DNA of 64,000 nucleotides from Cordylochernes scorpioides (lineage: Eukaryota > Arthropoda > Arachnida > Pseudoscorpiones > Chernetidae). The translations under genes and the position numbers were made by a program. Numbering within the stretch: the stretch's first letter is position 1; each line of letters begins with the position of its first letter. Below the pieces are notes generated by a model. The model was not told where the DNA came from and searched no databases. It saw nothing but the letters and a program-made list of their open reading frames with translations. The DNA lies in assembly GCA_030710605.1 (NCBI GenBank), contig CP092872.1:94018627-94082626 (forward strand), read 5' to 3'. Shown piece by piece: positions 29,863-40,264 of this stretch.

Positions 29863-29933
29863 TGCATCGGCCGGGAATCGAACCCGAGCCGCCCGCGTGG
29901 CAGGCGAGCATTCTACCACTGAACCACCGATGC
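29863..29933 (-). tRNA. tRNA-Gly(GCC)
   Basis: 71 nt with perfect acceptor pairing GCATCGG/CCGATGC and discriminator A. D-arm contains GGTTCAGTGG, anticodon loop CTGCCAC (anticodon GCC), T-arm CGGGTTCGATTCCCG approximately paired. A and B boxes are canonical, and a run of about 11 T follows, as expected for pol III termination. All features fit a functional gene decoding GGC/GGU, the only clear host gene here. Confidence 0.95.
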
Positions 29934-30095
29934 TTATAAGAAATGGTCATATTTGGGTATTTATTCCATTCACAAAAGCAAACGATGACAGAATTGATTG
30001 TTGATGACTCTGATACTTGTATATTTTAATACTATAGCAACTAGTATATAGCTAGTAACACACATTGTTTTCTTATCATTATATAAAATTATATA

Positions 30096-30215
30096 GAGTA
30101 GAACCTCCCTATAGAGAACACCTAATTGCAGAGCCAAGATGTCCTCTTACCTGAGAGTCGCTAAATAGTAAAAATGGAGATTTTTCAAGGTGGAGATAGG
30201 CAAAGTATGCAGTTA
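30096..30215. mobile_element. MITE-1, decayed copy
   Basis: AGTAGAACCTCCC, ACACCTAATTGCAGAGCCAA, GTCCTCTTACC and GCTAAATAGTAAAAATGG are MITE-1 in inverse orientation; the right end GTTAAGTAGAACC is eroded. Confidence 0.65.
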
Positions 30216-30526
30216 AGTAGAACCTAACCATCCAATCCTGCTAATTAATTGCCCAACAATGGCTCAACTGGGGCGTTATGGGGAAACAAAGGAAGCGTGT
30301 GTTTGGGTTCGAAACCCATGCGGGTGGTTTTTTAAAAAAGGGAAACACAATGGCGATAGACCGACTTCCGGTCTTTTGATTCACCGGAAGTCCCTTTGAT
30401 CCATCCTTTCCACGTGTGCATACACCTTTCCCCACCCAATCCACAGTTTCCCAATGTGATCTGCAGCTTTGACATTTTTTACTGGGTGACTCGGAGCTTT
30501 TTTGCTTATCCCAAGTAGAAGGAGGA

Positions 30527-30565
30527 ACGCTTCACGATTTTGCGTGTCATCCTTGCGCAGGGGCC

Positions 30566-30605
<40 letters not shown>

Positions 30606-30624
30606 ACCGCCGAACAAGGGTGTA
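30527..30624 (-). pseudogene. U6 snRNA retrocopy with 16-bp TSD
   Basis: The minus strand contains U6 hallmarks: TACATATACTAAAATTGG, AACGATACAGAGAAGATTAG, CATGGCCCCTGCGCAAGGAT and GACACGCAAAATCGTGAAGC. CCAAGTAGAAGGAGGA is present at 30511-30526 and 30625-30640, an exact 16-bp duplication. The 3' end stops at GCGT or GCGTTCC without the usual terminal T run. It is therefore a retrotransposed pseudogene, inserted beside a LINE-E fragment. Confidence 0.9.
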
Positions 30625-30640
30625 CCAAGTAGAAGGAGGA

Positions 30641-30870
30641 GCTCTGAACCTCAGACAGCATCAAACAACACTAACAAGATTTAGAATAGGCCATCTCAAA
30701 CCATTGAAGATAGAAAATAACAACAAAATCTACCCCACTTGTCTAATATGTAAGCTTGGCACCTGCAGCTCCAGAACACATTTTGGCTTGCATTAGATGT
30801 ACTAAACAGGACCTTTGGGAGAGGCTGCTGCTTATGATAAAACAGCTCGAGGAGCATGAACTCATGGAAT
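30641..30870 (+). pseudogene. LINE-E fragment: C-terminal zinc region
   Basis: The frame reads ALNLRQHQTTLTRFRIGHLK, then PLKIENNNKIYPTCLICKLG, then a degenerate C-H-C part and stops. RFR-x-GH-L-x-x-L followed by CxxC is the pattern after RNase H in LINE-A (RLKSGHLRTMTF). The protein is truncated on both sides; its left edge is the U6 insertion. Confidence 0.65.
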
Positions 30871-30899
30871 TCGTATAATCTTTACACAAGGGGATAAGA

Positions 30900-31090
30900 A
30901 ACAACACATATGTAGAAAGCAATTCGATTTTTGCACTTATAAATGTGCCAGAACGTTGTGTGTTTGGTTACTTTCACTTATTTTTGTAAGAATTTCAGAA
31001 AAAAAGAAAAAAAAGTTCCTAATGCGGAATTCGATCTGGGTCGTAGCTGTCTAAATTTGACAATTTGTTTACACCACTCGTCCATCAATG
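30900..31090 (-). mobile_element. SINE-1, decayed
   Basis: ACATATGTAGAAAGCAATTC, CACTTATAAATGTGCCAGAA, TTTGGTTACTTTCACTTATT and the tRNA-like CGGAATTCGATCTGGGTCGT in minus-strand order. It holds an internal deletion in the GTCCAACCCCACC block. Confidence 0.65.
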
Positions 31091-32068
31091 CTTATCTTGT
31101 AAATGATCAAATTGAGACAAGGAAATGTTTTTTTTTCGAAGAAATCAAGAACTTTAAGATGATGGTTGCTTGATTCCTATTTCTTTAGATAACAGCTCTG
31201 GTTACAAATTTTCCATCATCACCTGAAAACGGAGATAAGAAAGATTCAAGATGCATTTAATAAAACTTTACTGCATATTTGGAAAACAATATAAAGCTAC
31301 ATCAATCAATTCTCGAATTTTCAGTGACTCTCAATCATTCTGTCATTACCCTGAGGAGAGTGAGTCACTGAAACGAAATAATTGGTTTACAATTTAAACA
31401 ATTTTATTAATTCTTCCATTCAATTGTTACAAAGGTGGGAAAATATAGAATAAAATAGTAAATAAAGGGTAGATAAAATGTAGGGGAATATATATAGTTG
31501 TGTATGTGTACAAATTTCTTCAGCAAGGAAGACTTCCCCAACTTGAGAGTTCTTCTCCAGACAAGGTCTTCTTAAACAATAATTGGTTCATGTAGTTATA
31601 TTTTTCTAAACCAACTTCCAAACTAACAAAATGATATTCTTACTGCATATATTTATATTTTGCTTTATACTGACGAATATCAAATCCTTTTTGTCGAAAT
31701 ATCAATAAAAATAAATTACTTTTTTTCTCTGGTAGAGAATATACATAACAACCATCAAAAGAACTTCAGATAAAATTCTTCGATGATAAACATATTTGCA
31801 CATATTGACTTTTCCTATGCAATTAAAACACATTACGATCAATAAGCTAGGGCTTTCTGAAGAGCGTCGTTCTTTTCGAAAGCTTGAATCTCTTGTTCAA
31901 CAATGGAAAATATAACAACCAACAACCTACTTTAACTATATTAACTAATTATTTATTTAATACCTGACGTTTCAGTAACTCGCTGTTTCTCTCCTCAGAG
32001 GGAATGGTTATTTGGAGAGTGACAGCAGGTAAGTGAAACATCGAGGATTAAATAAATATTTAAAATTT
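31091..32068. other. Spacer with two hammerhead-like stems
   Basis: No gene is seen. AATCATTCTGTCATTACCC then TGAGGAGAGTGAGTCACTGA and GAAACGA (about 31330-31376), and ACCTGACGTTTCAGTAACTC (about 31962), have the stem-GAAAC layout of PLE-like repeats. Confidence 0.4.
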
Positions 32069-32480
32069 TACACACATAAATTTACTGGCAATGCGTTTCT
32101 TTTAAATATCATCAAATATTATCTCTACAGACCTTACTGCAATGATAATGATAATCATTGCAGTAAGGTCTGTAGAGATAATATTTGAACTCATATCATT
32201 GCAGTAAGGTCTGTAGAGATAATATTTGAACTCATATCATTGCAGTAAGGTCTGTAGAGATAATATTTGAACTCATATCATTGCAGTAAGGTCTGTAGAG
32301 ATAATATTTGAACTCATATCATTGCAGTAAGGTCTGTAGAGATAATATTTGAACTCATATCATTGCAGTAAGGTCTGTAGAGATAATATTTGAACTCATA
32401 TCATTGCAGTAAGGTCTGTAGAGATAATATTTGATGATATTTAAAAGAAACGCATTGCCAGTAAATTTATTTGTGTAAAA
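32069..32480. repeat. Palindrome with one arm expanded into 41-bp repeats
   Basis: The left arm (32069-32146) and right arm (about 32404-32480) are inverted copies (TTTACTGGCAATGCGTTTCT, ATTATCTCTACAGACCTTAC). Between them CATTGCAGTAAGGTCTGTAG plus AGATAATATTTGAACTCATAT repeats about seven times with a 41-bp period. The arm sequence equals the left flank of the PK element at 55985. Confidence 0.93.
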
Positions 32481-32699
32481 GATTTTAACGATAGATGGCA
32501 ATTAAATTTAATTTACAAATAAATATTTAGTTAATGTAGCTTTGTTTTTTTTCCAAATCAACCTCCAACCAACAAATGATCATTAAAACAACATACTTTA
32601 AGTAATACTGGGTGATTAAATTCATCGCGGCAATCAGCTCTCCCCTTGACTTGACTTCTAGACTGTGGCTGTACATCGCGGGTAGTTGGCGATTTATGC

Positions 32700-32990
32700 T
32701 CCAGAAGCCCAAGTTACCTCTATTTTCTCTTCTCTCTCATCGTTTTCTTCGTTGATCGCGAAATACATGGTATCGCTGGGGACCCGCTGGCAATCTTCCA
32801 CTAAGCTCTGCATCGGTGGCTGAGGCGGCATGTACAATGTCATTGTACATAACATATTGTTTATATCTATTTTTCGTTTTTTTTTTCATGTTAATTTCTC
32901 ATAATTAGTGAGGACGGTGCACTTTCCTGTATTGACAAGAAGTCAATAAAAATATGTTAATTGATTGTCTTTCTCTCTCTCATCTTAAAA
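32700..32990 (+). mobile_element. LINE-D 3' end
   Basis: GTTGATCGCGAAATACATGG, CGCTGGGGACCCGCTGGCAA and GCGGCATGTAC match 53200-53480. Both end with hairpin TTGAC-AAGAA-GTCAA, TAAAAATATG and a TC-rich tail. The plus frame reads SLGTRWQSSTKLCIGG near the end. The hairpin plus microsatellite tail is the pattern of CR1/L2-like LINEs. Confidence 0.55.
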
Positions 32991-33119
32991 AAAAAAAAAA
33001 AATCGGGTATATTCCTCGATAAAAACATATTTACATATCGAGTTTCCTATGCAATTAAGACACGCCTACATGGACTAGATTATCTTATCTAGAGGAGATT
33101 GTGTGTGGAGAGAGTGCGT

Positions 33120-33400
33120 CTGTTAAAGCAGTATTTGAGGCCTTCTTGCGAATCTACTTAACCTGTATGTACACAATGTGTCATGGCGCCATGACATCCT
33201 GACATGTGATACTGGACGCGCCCCATCCGCCGCCCCCCTCACTCCCCCGCGACCTAAAAAAGATCTTCCTTCCTTCCCCCTCACCCTCATGTGTTTTTTT
33301 ACGTCACTTCCAGGGGTCACGGGATATACGTACCCCGCCACCGCAGCGAGCAAGCAATCTGCCAGAAATGACTATTGACTATAATAACAATAACCATTAT
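33120..33400. other. GC-rich unique segment, function unknown
   Basis: It contains CGCCCCATCCGCCGCCCCCC and ACCCCGCCACCGCAGCGAGC, strongly GC-rich for this window. Overlapping ORFs of 66-96 codons on both strands look compositional. It could be a promoter-like CpG-rich patch or an exon, but nothing decides it. Confidence 0.25.
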
Positions 33401-33746
33401 CATCAAGCGTCATCTTGGTATTGGAAATGTTTTTCGATAAAGTTTCATTTGCACGAGAGTTTTCTTCTAACATTATATATATATAAACTCTGTTAAGTCT
33501 ACCGCCAGATGTCGCCTCTTTCTCTCTCTATATATAAATCTATTGTTGATGGTTTCCCGTTTTTTTTTTCCATTCGTTCAAAAAAAACTATATAAACGAG
33601 AAACTGAGCAAATAAGTGAAATTGCACTGGGATCATGCATCAGGGATCGGAATAAAAGCATCTCCTGATTTTTTAAATTATTCCATTATATTGGTCAAAT
33701 GGTCTTTCTTGATAAAACATTAAATTACATGATCAAGAGATGTCTT

Positions 33747-33931
33747 CTGTCCTAGTATGGAACTAACACCTACCCAAATATTCTCATGTCCAGCAATGGC
33801 CGCACCTTGCAGAAAATTGACATGGACCCAGAACAGCAGGTTTACACACCCAAGATAGAGAACATTACGACTGCTTTGATAGAGATGTATGGGGATATCT
33901 GAAGCTCTTCATTGGACACAACAACAACAAC
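33747..33931 (+). mobile_element. LINE-B 3' end insertion with 12-bp TSD
   Basis: AAGAGATGTCTT (33735-33746) and AAGGGATGTCTT (33932-33943) flank the insert, 11 of 12 matching. The insert carries CTAACACCTACCCAAATATT, TCCAGCAATGGCCGCACC, the terminal hairpin and ACAACAACAACAAC tail. The target is a GATCAAGAGATG-type repeat end. Confidence 0.8.
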
Positions 33932-34369
33932 AAGGGATGTCTTAATATATGTGTCTCTATGAATTATATATGATTTATATTGTTCATATATAATATATAA
34001 TCTGAATTTATATATAAAATGTCTCAAAAACAAAGAATTTATTAATCTTCTTTACGCAGAGCACGCTATCATAGAATAATTCACCAACAGCAGTTTTGAA
34101 CAAATCCAGACAAAATTAGGAAGGGATCGGTGCCTTTTTCAACCACGAATATCTCTCACTATAAACAAAAATACATGTTTGAAATAAACAAACAATTTTT
34201 AAAAAATTATTGATTATTCTAATCCATTGTTACAGAGGTGGAAAAATATATAATAATATAGTAAATAAAGGGGTAAATCGATTGTAGGGAAATATTTACA
34301 GTTGTATATGTTATGATGCATTAGCGCGCCATATAATTGCTATAATAAAAGAAACAATTTGATATTTGC

Positions 34370-34680
34370 GGAAGAGCGATTGCTCGAAGCATTTTATATA
34401 TTTATAAATGTATGTAATTCTACTGTTCTCAAAGCTTATGTCCACAGTTTATCTAAAATACCCATTCAAAGAGTCTAGCAACAGTATCACTATAAAAGGA
34501 AGTTCCAAAAATGCAATATAACAGCGGTCTGGTAGTTTAAACTGGCGAAACCGCTGGGAGGGTTCATCACTGATGAGCCAGGTCCTCCCATTGATTTTTC
34601 TATTGCAGTAAGGGCAGTGAATCGTTTATTTTTAAAAAGATTCATACGCGTCTATAATAGTTTCGAATTTTGATAACAGT
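34370..34680 (-). repeat. PK element, near-complete
   Basis: Minus-strand copy: right terminus TTCTACTGTTCTCAAAGCTT at 34430, core AACTGGCGAAACCGCTGGGA through CTGATGAGCCAGG, then TATTGCAGTAAGGGCAGTGA and ATACGCGTCTATAATAG. Confidence 0.8.
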
Positions 34681-34954
34681 TGTATATGTACATATTTCTT
34701 CAGCAAGGAAGGCTTCCCCACCTTGAGAGAGTTCTCCTCCAGACAAGGTCTTTTTGAACACTCCTTAGTTCCACGCCGAGGAAAATGTTTGAAATAGAAG
34801 CAATGCCTATTCCTTTATTTAGGAGCAAGTTTACCTTTAGTCAAACTGGTTTATTGTTCTAATATTTAGTAAGTCAATATATACGCCGTACTTCTTTGGG
34901 GAACAATAATTTATTGACATTTTTTTTTTACTATGGTGATGAACATAATGCAAC

Positions 34955-35158
34955 TTTGTTGTCGTGTCCAATGAAGAACCTCAGATGTCCCCATGCATCT
35001 CTATCACAGCAGTTGCAATGTCTACATCTTGGGTGTGTGAAGCTGCTGCCCTGGATCCATGTCAATTTTCTGCAAGGCTGCGGCCATTGCAGGTCACGAG
35101 AATATGTGGGTAGGTGTTAGTTCCACACCAGGACAATTGTTACGTGTCCTGTAGGTTA
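34955..35158 (-). mobile_element. LINE-B 3' end
   Basis: TTGTCGTGTCCAATGAAGAA, ATGCATCTCTATCACAGCAG and GCAAGGCTGCGGCCATTGCA, in inverse order. It faces the plus-strand copy at 35280-35605. Confidence 0.75.
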
Positions 35159-35279
35159 ATGTATCGTTTTGATGCATACTTAAAGGGAAAATTACATTGT
35201 GAAAATATTTTATAAAGTCAATATTTTTTACAATTTTACCTTGAATCATCAATACCCAGCTATATTCCCTCCATTAAAT

Positions 35280-35605
35280 ATATTGTATGTGAAATATAAA
35301 CTCTGAGAGGAAACTGACAAAAACTTTAACAAGACTTAGAACAAAACACTATAAAGGAATGACAATACATCCAGATGGCACAAGAACCTATAGGACATGC
35401 AACAACTGTCCTGGTGTTGAACTAACACCTACCTACATATTCTCATGTCCAGCAATGGCCGCAGCCTTGCAGAAAATTGACTTAGACTCAGAGCAGCAGC
35501 TTTACACACCCAAGATAGTGGACATTGCGACTGCTGTGATAGAGATGTATGGAGACATCTGAGACTTTTCATTGGACACGACAACAACAACAACAAATAT
35601 ATTGT
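35280..35605 (+). mobile_element. LINE-B 3' end, best-preserved copy
   Basis: The frame reads MTIHPDGTRTYRTCNNCPGV, then ELTPTYIFSCPAMAAALQKI, then DLDSEQQLYTPKIVDIATAV, IEMYGDI and stop at 35562. C-x2-C and H/Y-x3-C positions suggest a zinc knuckle in which the histidine is now tyrosine here. It is followed by hairpin AGATGT/ACATCT, TCATTGGACACGACAACAAC and CAA tail. It defines the LINE-B terminus. Confidence 0.75.
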
Positions 35606-35723
35606 AACGAAATATATATTTTTATAAACAGATTATTAATTATGATATTTATATTTTGCTACTCTATATACTTACCTTATTGCTTCTATAATATTCCATA
35701 AGTTTAAGTACCTCAGTAATTGG

Positions 35724-35822
35724 ACTTCCACTGATATAGTAAATATAACCAAGAACAGCCCGGGTGACCTCTGTACGTGGTGGCTACAGGAACCTACTGG
35801 GGTACTAACTAAATAATAATAA
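35724..35822 (+). repeat. Repeat X, 3'-end-like segment
   Basis: ACTTCCACTGATATAGTAAA, TATAACCAAGAACAGCCCGG, CTCTGTACGTGG and GGAACCTACTGGGGTA with an AAATAATAA tail. The same order occurs at 61189-61305. Probably another retroelement 3' end. Confidence 0.5.
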
Positions 35823-35875
35823 GTTTTATAAGAAGGAATAAAAATATAAAACTTTTATTCCTTCTTCAAGATGAT

Positions 35876-37149
35876 GTCTGGCGATTCCTTCTCTTGTCTT
35901 CTTCTTCTTCTTTCTTATCTCCACCCAATCACACTAAAGTATCAAGCCTGTAAAGCTTGAGATTTTTGATGGTGTCTGCCGGGGAAGAGTAGAGCTCATC
36001 AATGGATGAGTCAATACAGTCAATAATATGTCTTGGGGTTGCAGGCTGAGAATTGCACTTGGTACATAGTGGGAAAACCTTGCAACCATTCTGGAAAGTC
36101 ATTGTCCGTAGATGACCAGACTTAAGTCTGGAAATCAAAGACTGTTGTTCTCTTGGGAGGACAGAACCGGTGCTTGTCCCTCCTGCTCTGTACCAGTCAT
36201 GTGCAGCATCAGATTTCCATTCCTGCAGGCATTGGGTTTTGATGGTACGGAGGAGGTCTCTTTCGTCTAGTTGGGTGGTGGATTCTCTTGCTTCAGGTAG
36301 GCCAAGAGCACCAGCCTTTGCCAGAGAGTCTGCCAGCTCATTACCAGGAATTCCAACGTGAGCTGGAAGCCATTGCACTGTGACTGAGCTGTTGGCTGGG
36401 AGTCGGTTTACAGACTTAGCAATGCTCTTGAGGAGGGGTTCTTGACTGGAGAAGCAGCTTTGAAGGGTATAAATGGCTGCTCTTGAGTCGGAGTAGATAA
36501 TTATTTTGCTTGGCGAGTTGATGTTGATGTCTTTTAGAGCCGTATCTATAGCAGAGAGTTCTGATTTATAAACTGAAAGATGTCTAGGGTGGGAGAGGGA
36601 GATTTTTTCCAGGATCTTATCTTTGTAGATAGCAATTCCACTGCCAGACAGTCCAGTTTCAAGTTGGCTACCGTCAGTGTAAATTGTGATGTCGAAGAGG
36701 GAGCTATTTTCCTCAATGATTTGGAGGCCAAGAGCTTTAAGTAATTCTGGCTGAGTTTCATGTTTGTGGGGATTGTCTGGTAGATGAGGGAAACAGATGA
36801 GTTTGTTGCGAGTTTTGTGTGGGGGATAGGAAGTTCTGTGTTTGGGATTAATTGGGATGTCTAAAAGATTAGAGTTGTGAGCCATGTTGAGAGGAGTGGG
36901 GCGTTTTAATCTTTGGTTTGGGACCCAATTTCTAATAAATTTTCCTGTAAGATGTTCTTTTGGAGAGTTAATCTTTTTTGTTATAAATTTTGAAAAGCAG
37001 ATTTTTCTCCTTAGGTGCAGGGGAAGAAGGTTGGATTCGAGTTCAGCAATGCGATTTGGGCAGGATCCTTCTCTTGTAATTAGTTCTAGTTTGATCTCGT
37101 ACCTTATATAAATTTCTGCGTCAGCCTGAAGTTTGTCTTTCCTAATTTG
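35876..37149 (-). pseudogene. LINE-A fragment: RT C-terminus, RNase H and zinc knuckle
   Basis: The open frame runs from 37149 to the stop at 35929 (about 406 codons); the first methionine is internal, so this is a 5'-truncated ORF. Counting from that methionine, RNase H shows D71 (YTDGS), E109 (SELSA), D133 (YSDSRA) and H176/D186 (WLPAHVGIPGNELADS), the full catalytic set. A C274-C277-H286-C290 knuckle follows. Upstream residues (NLLPLHLRRKICFSKFITKK) fit the end of the reverse transcriptase of jockey/CR1-like LINEs. The 3' UTR ends GGAGATAAGAAAGAAGAAG at about 35900. No other RT part is present, so it cannot move on its own. Confidence 0.88.
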
Positions 37150-37489
37150 CTAGGTGACGATCTGGAAACGTATAGATATCCCTAATGATCAACAAAGATC
37201 TAGGAAGAAGAACGCTAATCTATTAATCAAGCGGCCCATTAAGAAAACAAGGCGGTAGTTGAGAAAAAAAGAATTCAACAACAACAGGCCCATTAAACAA
37301 GCGCCTATAAAAACATCGATGAAGTAAGCCCCACAGGACTAAATATACATGGCAGGCGTCGCTCGGGGACAGGAATAGAAAGTGGGCTGCTGTGAACTCC
37401 CTCAACTTTCGCTGGGTGGACGTGTCAACACTGTCGTCCCTTCCTCACTGTCCAGTCAATGGTGGAATTGTCACACTATAGCGCTGATG
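37150..37489. other. Spacer, no feature recognised
   Basis: Between LINE-A and the satellite. A 60-codon minus-strand ORF has no support. Confidence 0.4.
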
Positions 37490-38450
37490 ATACATTGTAA
37501 GTCCGTGGGTCTGTGAGGTCAGTCTATCATGGAACCATTGTTGTCACTTTTACACCATAAACCTGCTAAGTCCATCGTAATGTTTGTATCCGTGAGGCCG
37601 GTCCATCTGGATCTCATGGAGTTATCACTCTTACACCATAACCCTGTTAAAATAATGTAAGTCCATCGTAGTGTTTGTATCCGTGAGCCCAGTCCATCTG
37701 GATCTCATGGAGTTGTCACTCTTACACCATAACCCTGTTAAAATAATGTAAGTCCATCGTAGTGTTTGTATCCGTGAGCCCAGTCCATCTGGATCTCATG
37801 GAGTTGTCACTCTTACACCATAACCCTGTTAAAATATTATAAGTCCATCGTAGTGTTTGTATCCGTGAGCCCAGTCCATCTGGATCTCATGGAGTTGTCA
37901 CTCTTACACCATAACCCTGTTAAAATAATGCAAGTCCATCGTAGTGTTTGTATCCGTGAGCCCAGTCCATCTGGATCTCATGGAGTTGTCACTCTTACAC
38001 CATAACCCTGTTAAAATAATGCAAGTCCATCGTAGTGTTTGTATCCGTGAGCCCAGTCCATCTGGATCTCATGGAGTTGTCACTCTTACACCATAACCCT
38101 GTTAAAATAATGCAAGTCCATCGTAGTGCTTGTATCCGTGAGCCCAGTCCATCTGGATCTCATGGAGTTGTCACTCTTACACCATAAACCTGCTAAGTCC
38201 ATCGTAGTGTTTGTATCCGTGAGCCCAGTCCATCTGGATCTCATGGAGTTGTCACTCTTACACCATAGCACTGATAGAATTTTGTTTGGGTCCATGAGTC
38301 GCTCAGTCCATCATGGAGTTGTTGTTGTCATTCTCACTCCATAGCATTGACAATACATTGTAAGTCCATCGTAATGTTTAGGTCCGTGAGTCCAGTCCAC
38401 CTGGATCTCATTGAGTTGTTGTCAACTTCATCTCATATAGCACTGATAAT
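37490..38450. repeat. 91-bp satellite array, about 10 copies
   Basis: GTCCATCGTAGTGTTTGTAT, CCGTGAGCCCAGTCCATCTG, GATCTCATGGAGTTGTCACT and CTTACACCATAACCCTGTTA repeat every 91 bp from about 37650, with diverged edge units on both sides. A further diverged unit at 39046-39135 shows the array once continued past the block at 38455-39036. Confidence 0.93.
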
Positions 38451-38454
38451 ACAA

Positions 38455-39036
38455 TATACACTCATGGACATAACTTAGGGAAGTTTTACCTTTTAGCATG
38501 TATATCGGGAAAAGACAATAACTCTGAAATATATTTGATCCACAGCTATATACTATTTCAAACTTATACAATAGATTGAAATATTATCTTTTGGGGGGGT
38601 TTATCCCATAAACGCGTTATTTTTAAAAAGATGGAGAAGCCGGAAATATTCGTCAAATTCTCGTCTGCTACCTTAATATGCAACTTCCGGTAAACATAAC
38701 CGCCATTTTGGAAGCAGCTTTCACCCATTGTTCAATTTCTCTTATTGATTTATTAGTAGGGAGTATAGTGAAATTGTCATTTGTCTATAAAAAAAAAAAA
38801 AAAAAACAGGCGCTAAATACACTCATAGACAAAACTTAAGGAAGTTGTACCTTTTAACATGTATATCGGGATTCAGACAATAACTCTGAAAGATATTACA
38901 GTGACTTTTATTGAAGACACACGAGATAACCAAATGTGAATAAAAGTGTCTCTGTCTCCTTAAAAAAATAAAAATAAAGAATAGACGACATGTGAGATCA
39001 AATTAAGAAACTTTCTTAAGTTTTGTTCGTGAGTGT
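38455..39036. mobile_element. MITE-4 piece plus duplicated block, copy B
   Basis: 38459-38545 is the left half of a MITE-4. From 38545 the sequence matches 28690-29140 (CTATATACTATTTCAAACTT, CCGGAAATATTCGTCAAATT, CCGCCATTTTGGAAGCAGCT), ending in a complete MITE-4 (38820-39036). The block separates two parts of the 91-bp satellite. Confidence 0.8.
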
Positions 39037-39045
39037 AATTTTATT

Positions 39046-39135
39046 GTAATGTTTGGGCTCGTGCGTCCAGTCCAACTGGATCTTATGATGTTACTGTCAA
39101 CTTCACCTCACAAGACTTCCAGCAGTACATTGCCC
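39046..39135. repeat. 91-bp satellite, isolated diverged unit
   Basis: TAATGTTTGGGCTCGTGCGT, CCAGTCCAACTGGATCTTAT and GTCAACTTCACCTCA correspond to the edge unit at about 38370-38450. Confidence 0.75.
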
Positions 39136-39144
39136 ATCATAATA

Positions 39145-39321
39145 CAGTTAAACTTATCTATAGCGCCCCCTCTTGGGACTCACTAAAATAGGGTGCTATA
39201 GAGAGGGGGTGCTATAGAGAGGTCACTTTTAATGTAAATCGCATCGTACTACGTATTTAAAATCGGACGCTATAGAGAGGAAGGCGCTATTTAGAGGGGG
39301 CGCTATAGACAGGTTTAACTT
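39145..39321. mobile_element. MITE-3, uninterrupted copy
   Basis: Left end CAGTTAAACTTATCTATAGC and right end GCTATAGACAGGTTTAACT are inverted; TA precedes the left end. The interior contains GTACTACGTATTTAAAATCG, the intact target into which MITE-2 inserted in the other copy (44135-44595). Confidence 0.85.
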
Positions 39322-39897
39322 TAGCTTTTTCCGTACACCTATTCCCTTTAACCTATATAAAGTTGTAATAAACTTAAAGAAGGAAGAACCTAAGAAATGA
39401 ATAAGGAACACTAAAAAGAGAACAAGAGTCAAAATTAACCATTTTGTAATAAAATCCACAAATTTCTGTCACAATGCAATCATTAAATCACAAAGCAAAC
39501 AATTGTGGATTCTATAAATAGTGTAATAGAGAGGGACAATATGGGTGTATAGCAGCTTTTCAAACATACAAAAGGTCCAACACAAACTCTTTGTGACTAT
39601 AAACGTTGACCATTTGAGAAGTTTACAGATATAAGGAAACATCTACAGAATGACTGTAATTATGGCAGTGTGGAACATATCCTTATGGCCTAATGAGGAG
39701 GTCAAACCAACAGATAAGGAAGCTAGGAAACAACGCCGTGAAGATGGTCAGATTAGTTGTAAGAGAGATTCTAGGTTAGTAAGAAATTTTTACCTTAAAC
39801 GTCATCCTAAATGATTCGTTTTGACTTACTACCGCTTATTGAAGGTTTAATCAAAAATCAGATTGTAGAATGTATGTAGAAATAGAGAGATAAAATA

Positions 39898-40195
39898 CAC
39901 ACACACAAAAACCTTTATTAAGACACACAGGTCTTACAGAGGATTCTCCTTAGGGTTACAAGACGGAGAAACCTATGAAAGTGGGAAATATACAGAGGGG
40001 TAAAAATGGAGAAAGATTATATACACATGATAAATATATACAGATTATTATTTGAATGATCTTATGGAAAATAAGAATATGGATTTGGAAAAAGAAAAAA
40101 AAAATTGGAAATATGGATGGAAGAAGTGGAGAGCGAAAAGAGGAAAAAAACAGGTATTTACATTTGGAACATACATATAATGGAACAAGTCAATT
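39898..40195 (-). mobile_element. LINE-C 3' end, 298 bp, 13-bp TSD
   Basis: GAGAGATAAAATA at 39885-39897 and 40196-40208 is an exact duplication. The minus strand ends GAGAATCCTCTGTAAGACCT, GTGTGTCTTAATAAAGG and a TG tail. It is the longest well-bounded LINE-C copy; no convincing ORF remains. Confidence 0.88.
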
Positions 40196-40264
40196 GAGAG
40201 ATAAAATATTCTAACATCATAACATTGATTGATAAAAAAAAAACGTAAGCATAATACCACGTGG

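Noticed and set aside
32110-32430. Regular 41-bp repeats suggestive of a CRISPR array
   Set aside because: The repeats are contiguous with no unique spacers, lie in a palindrome, and the sequence is eukaryotic.
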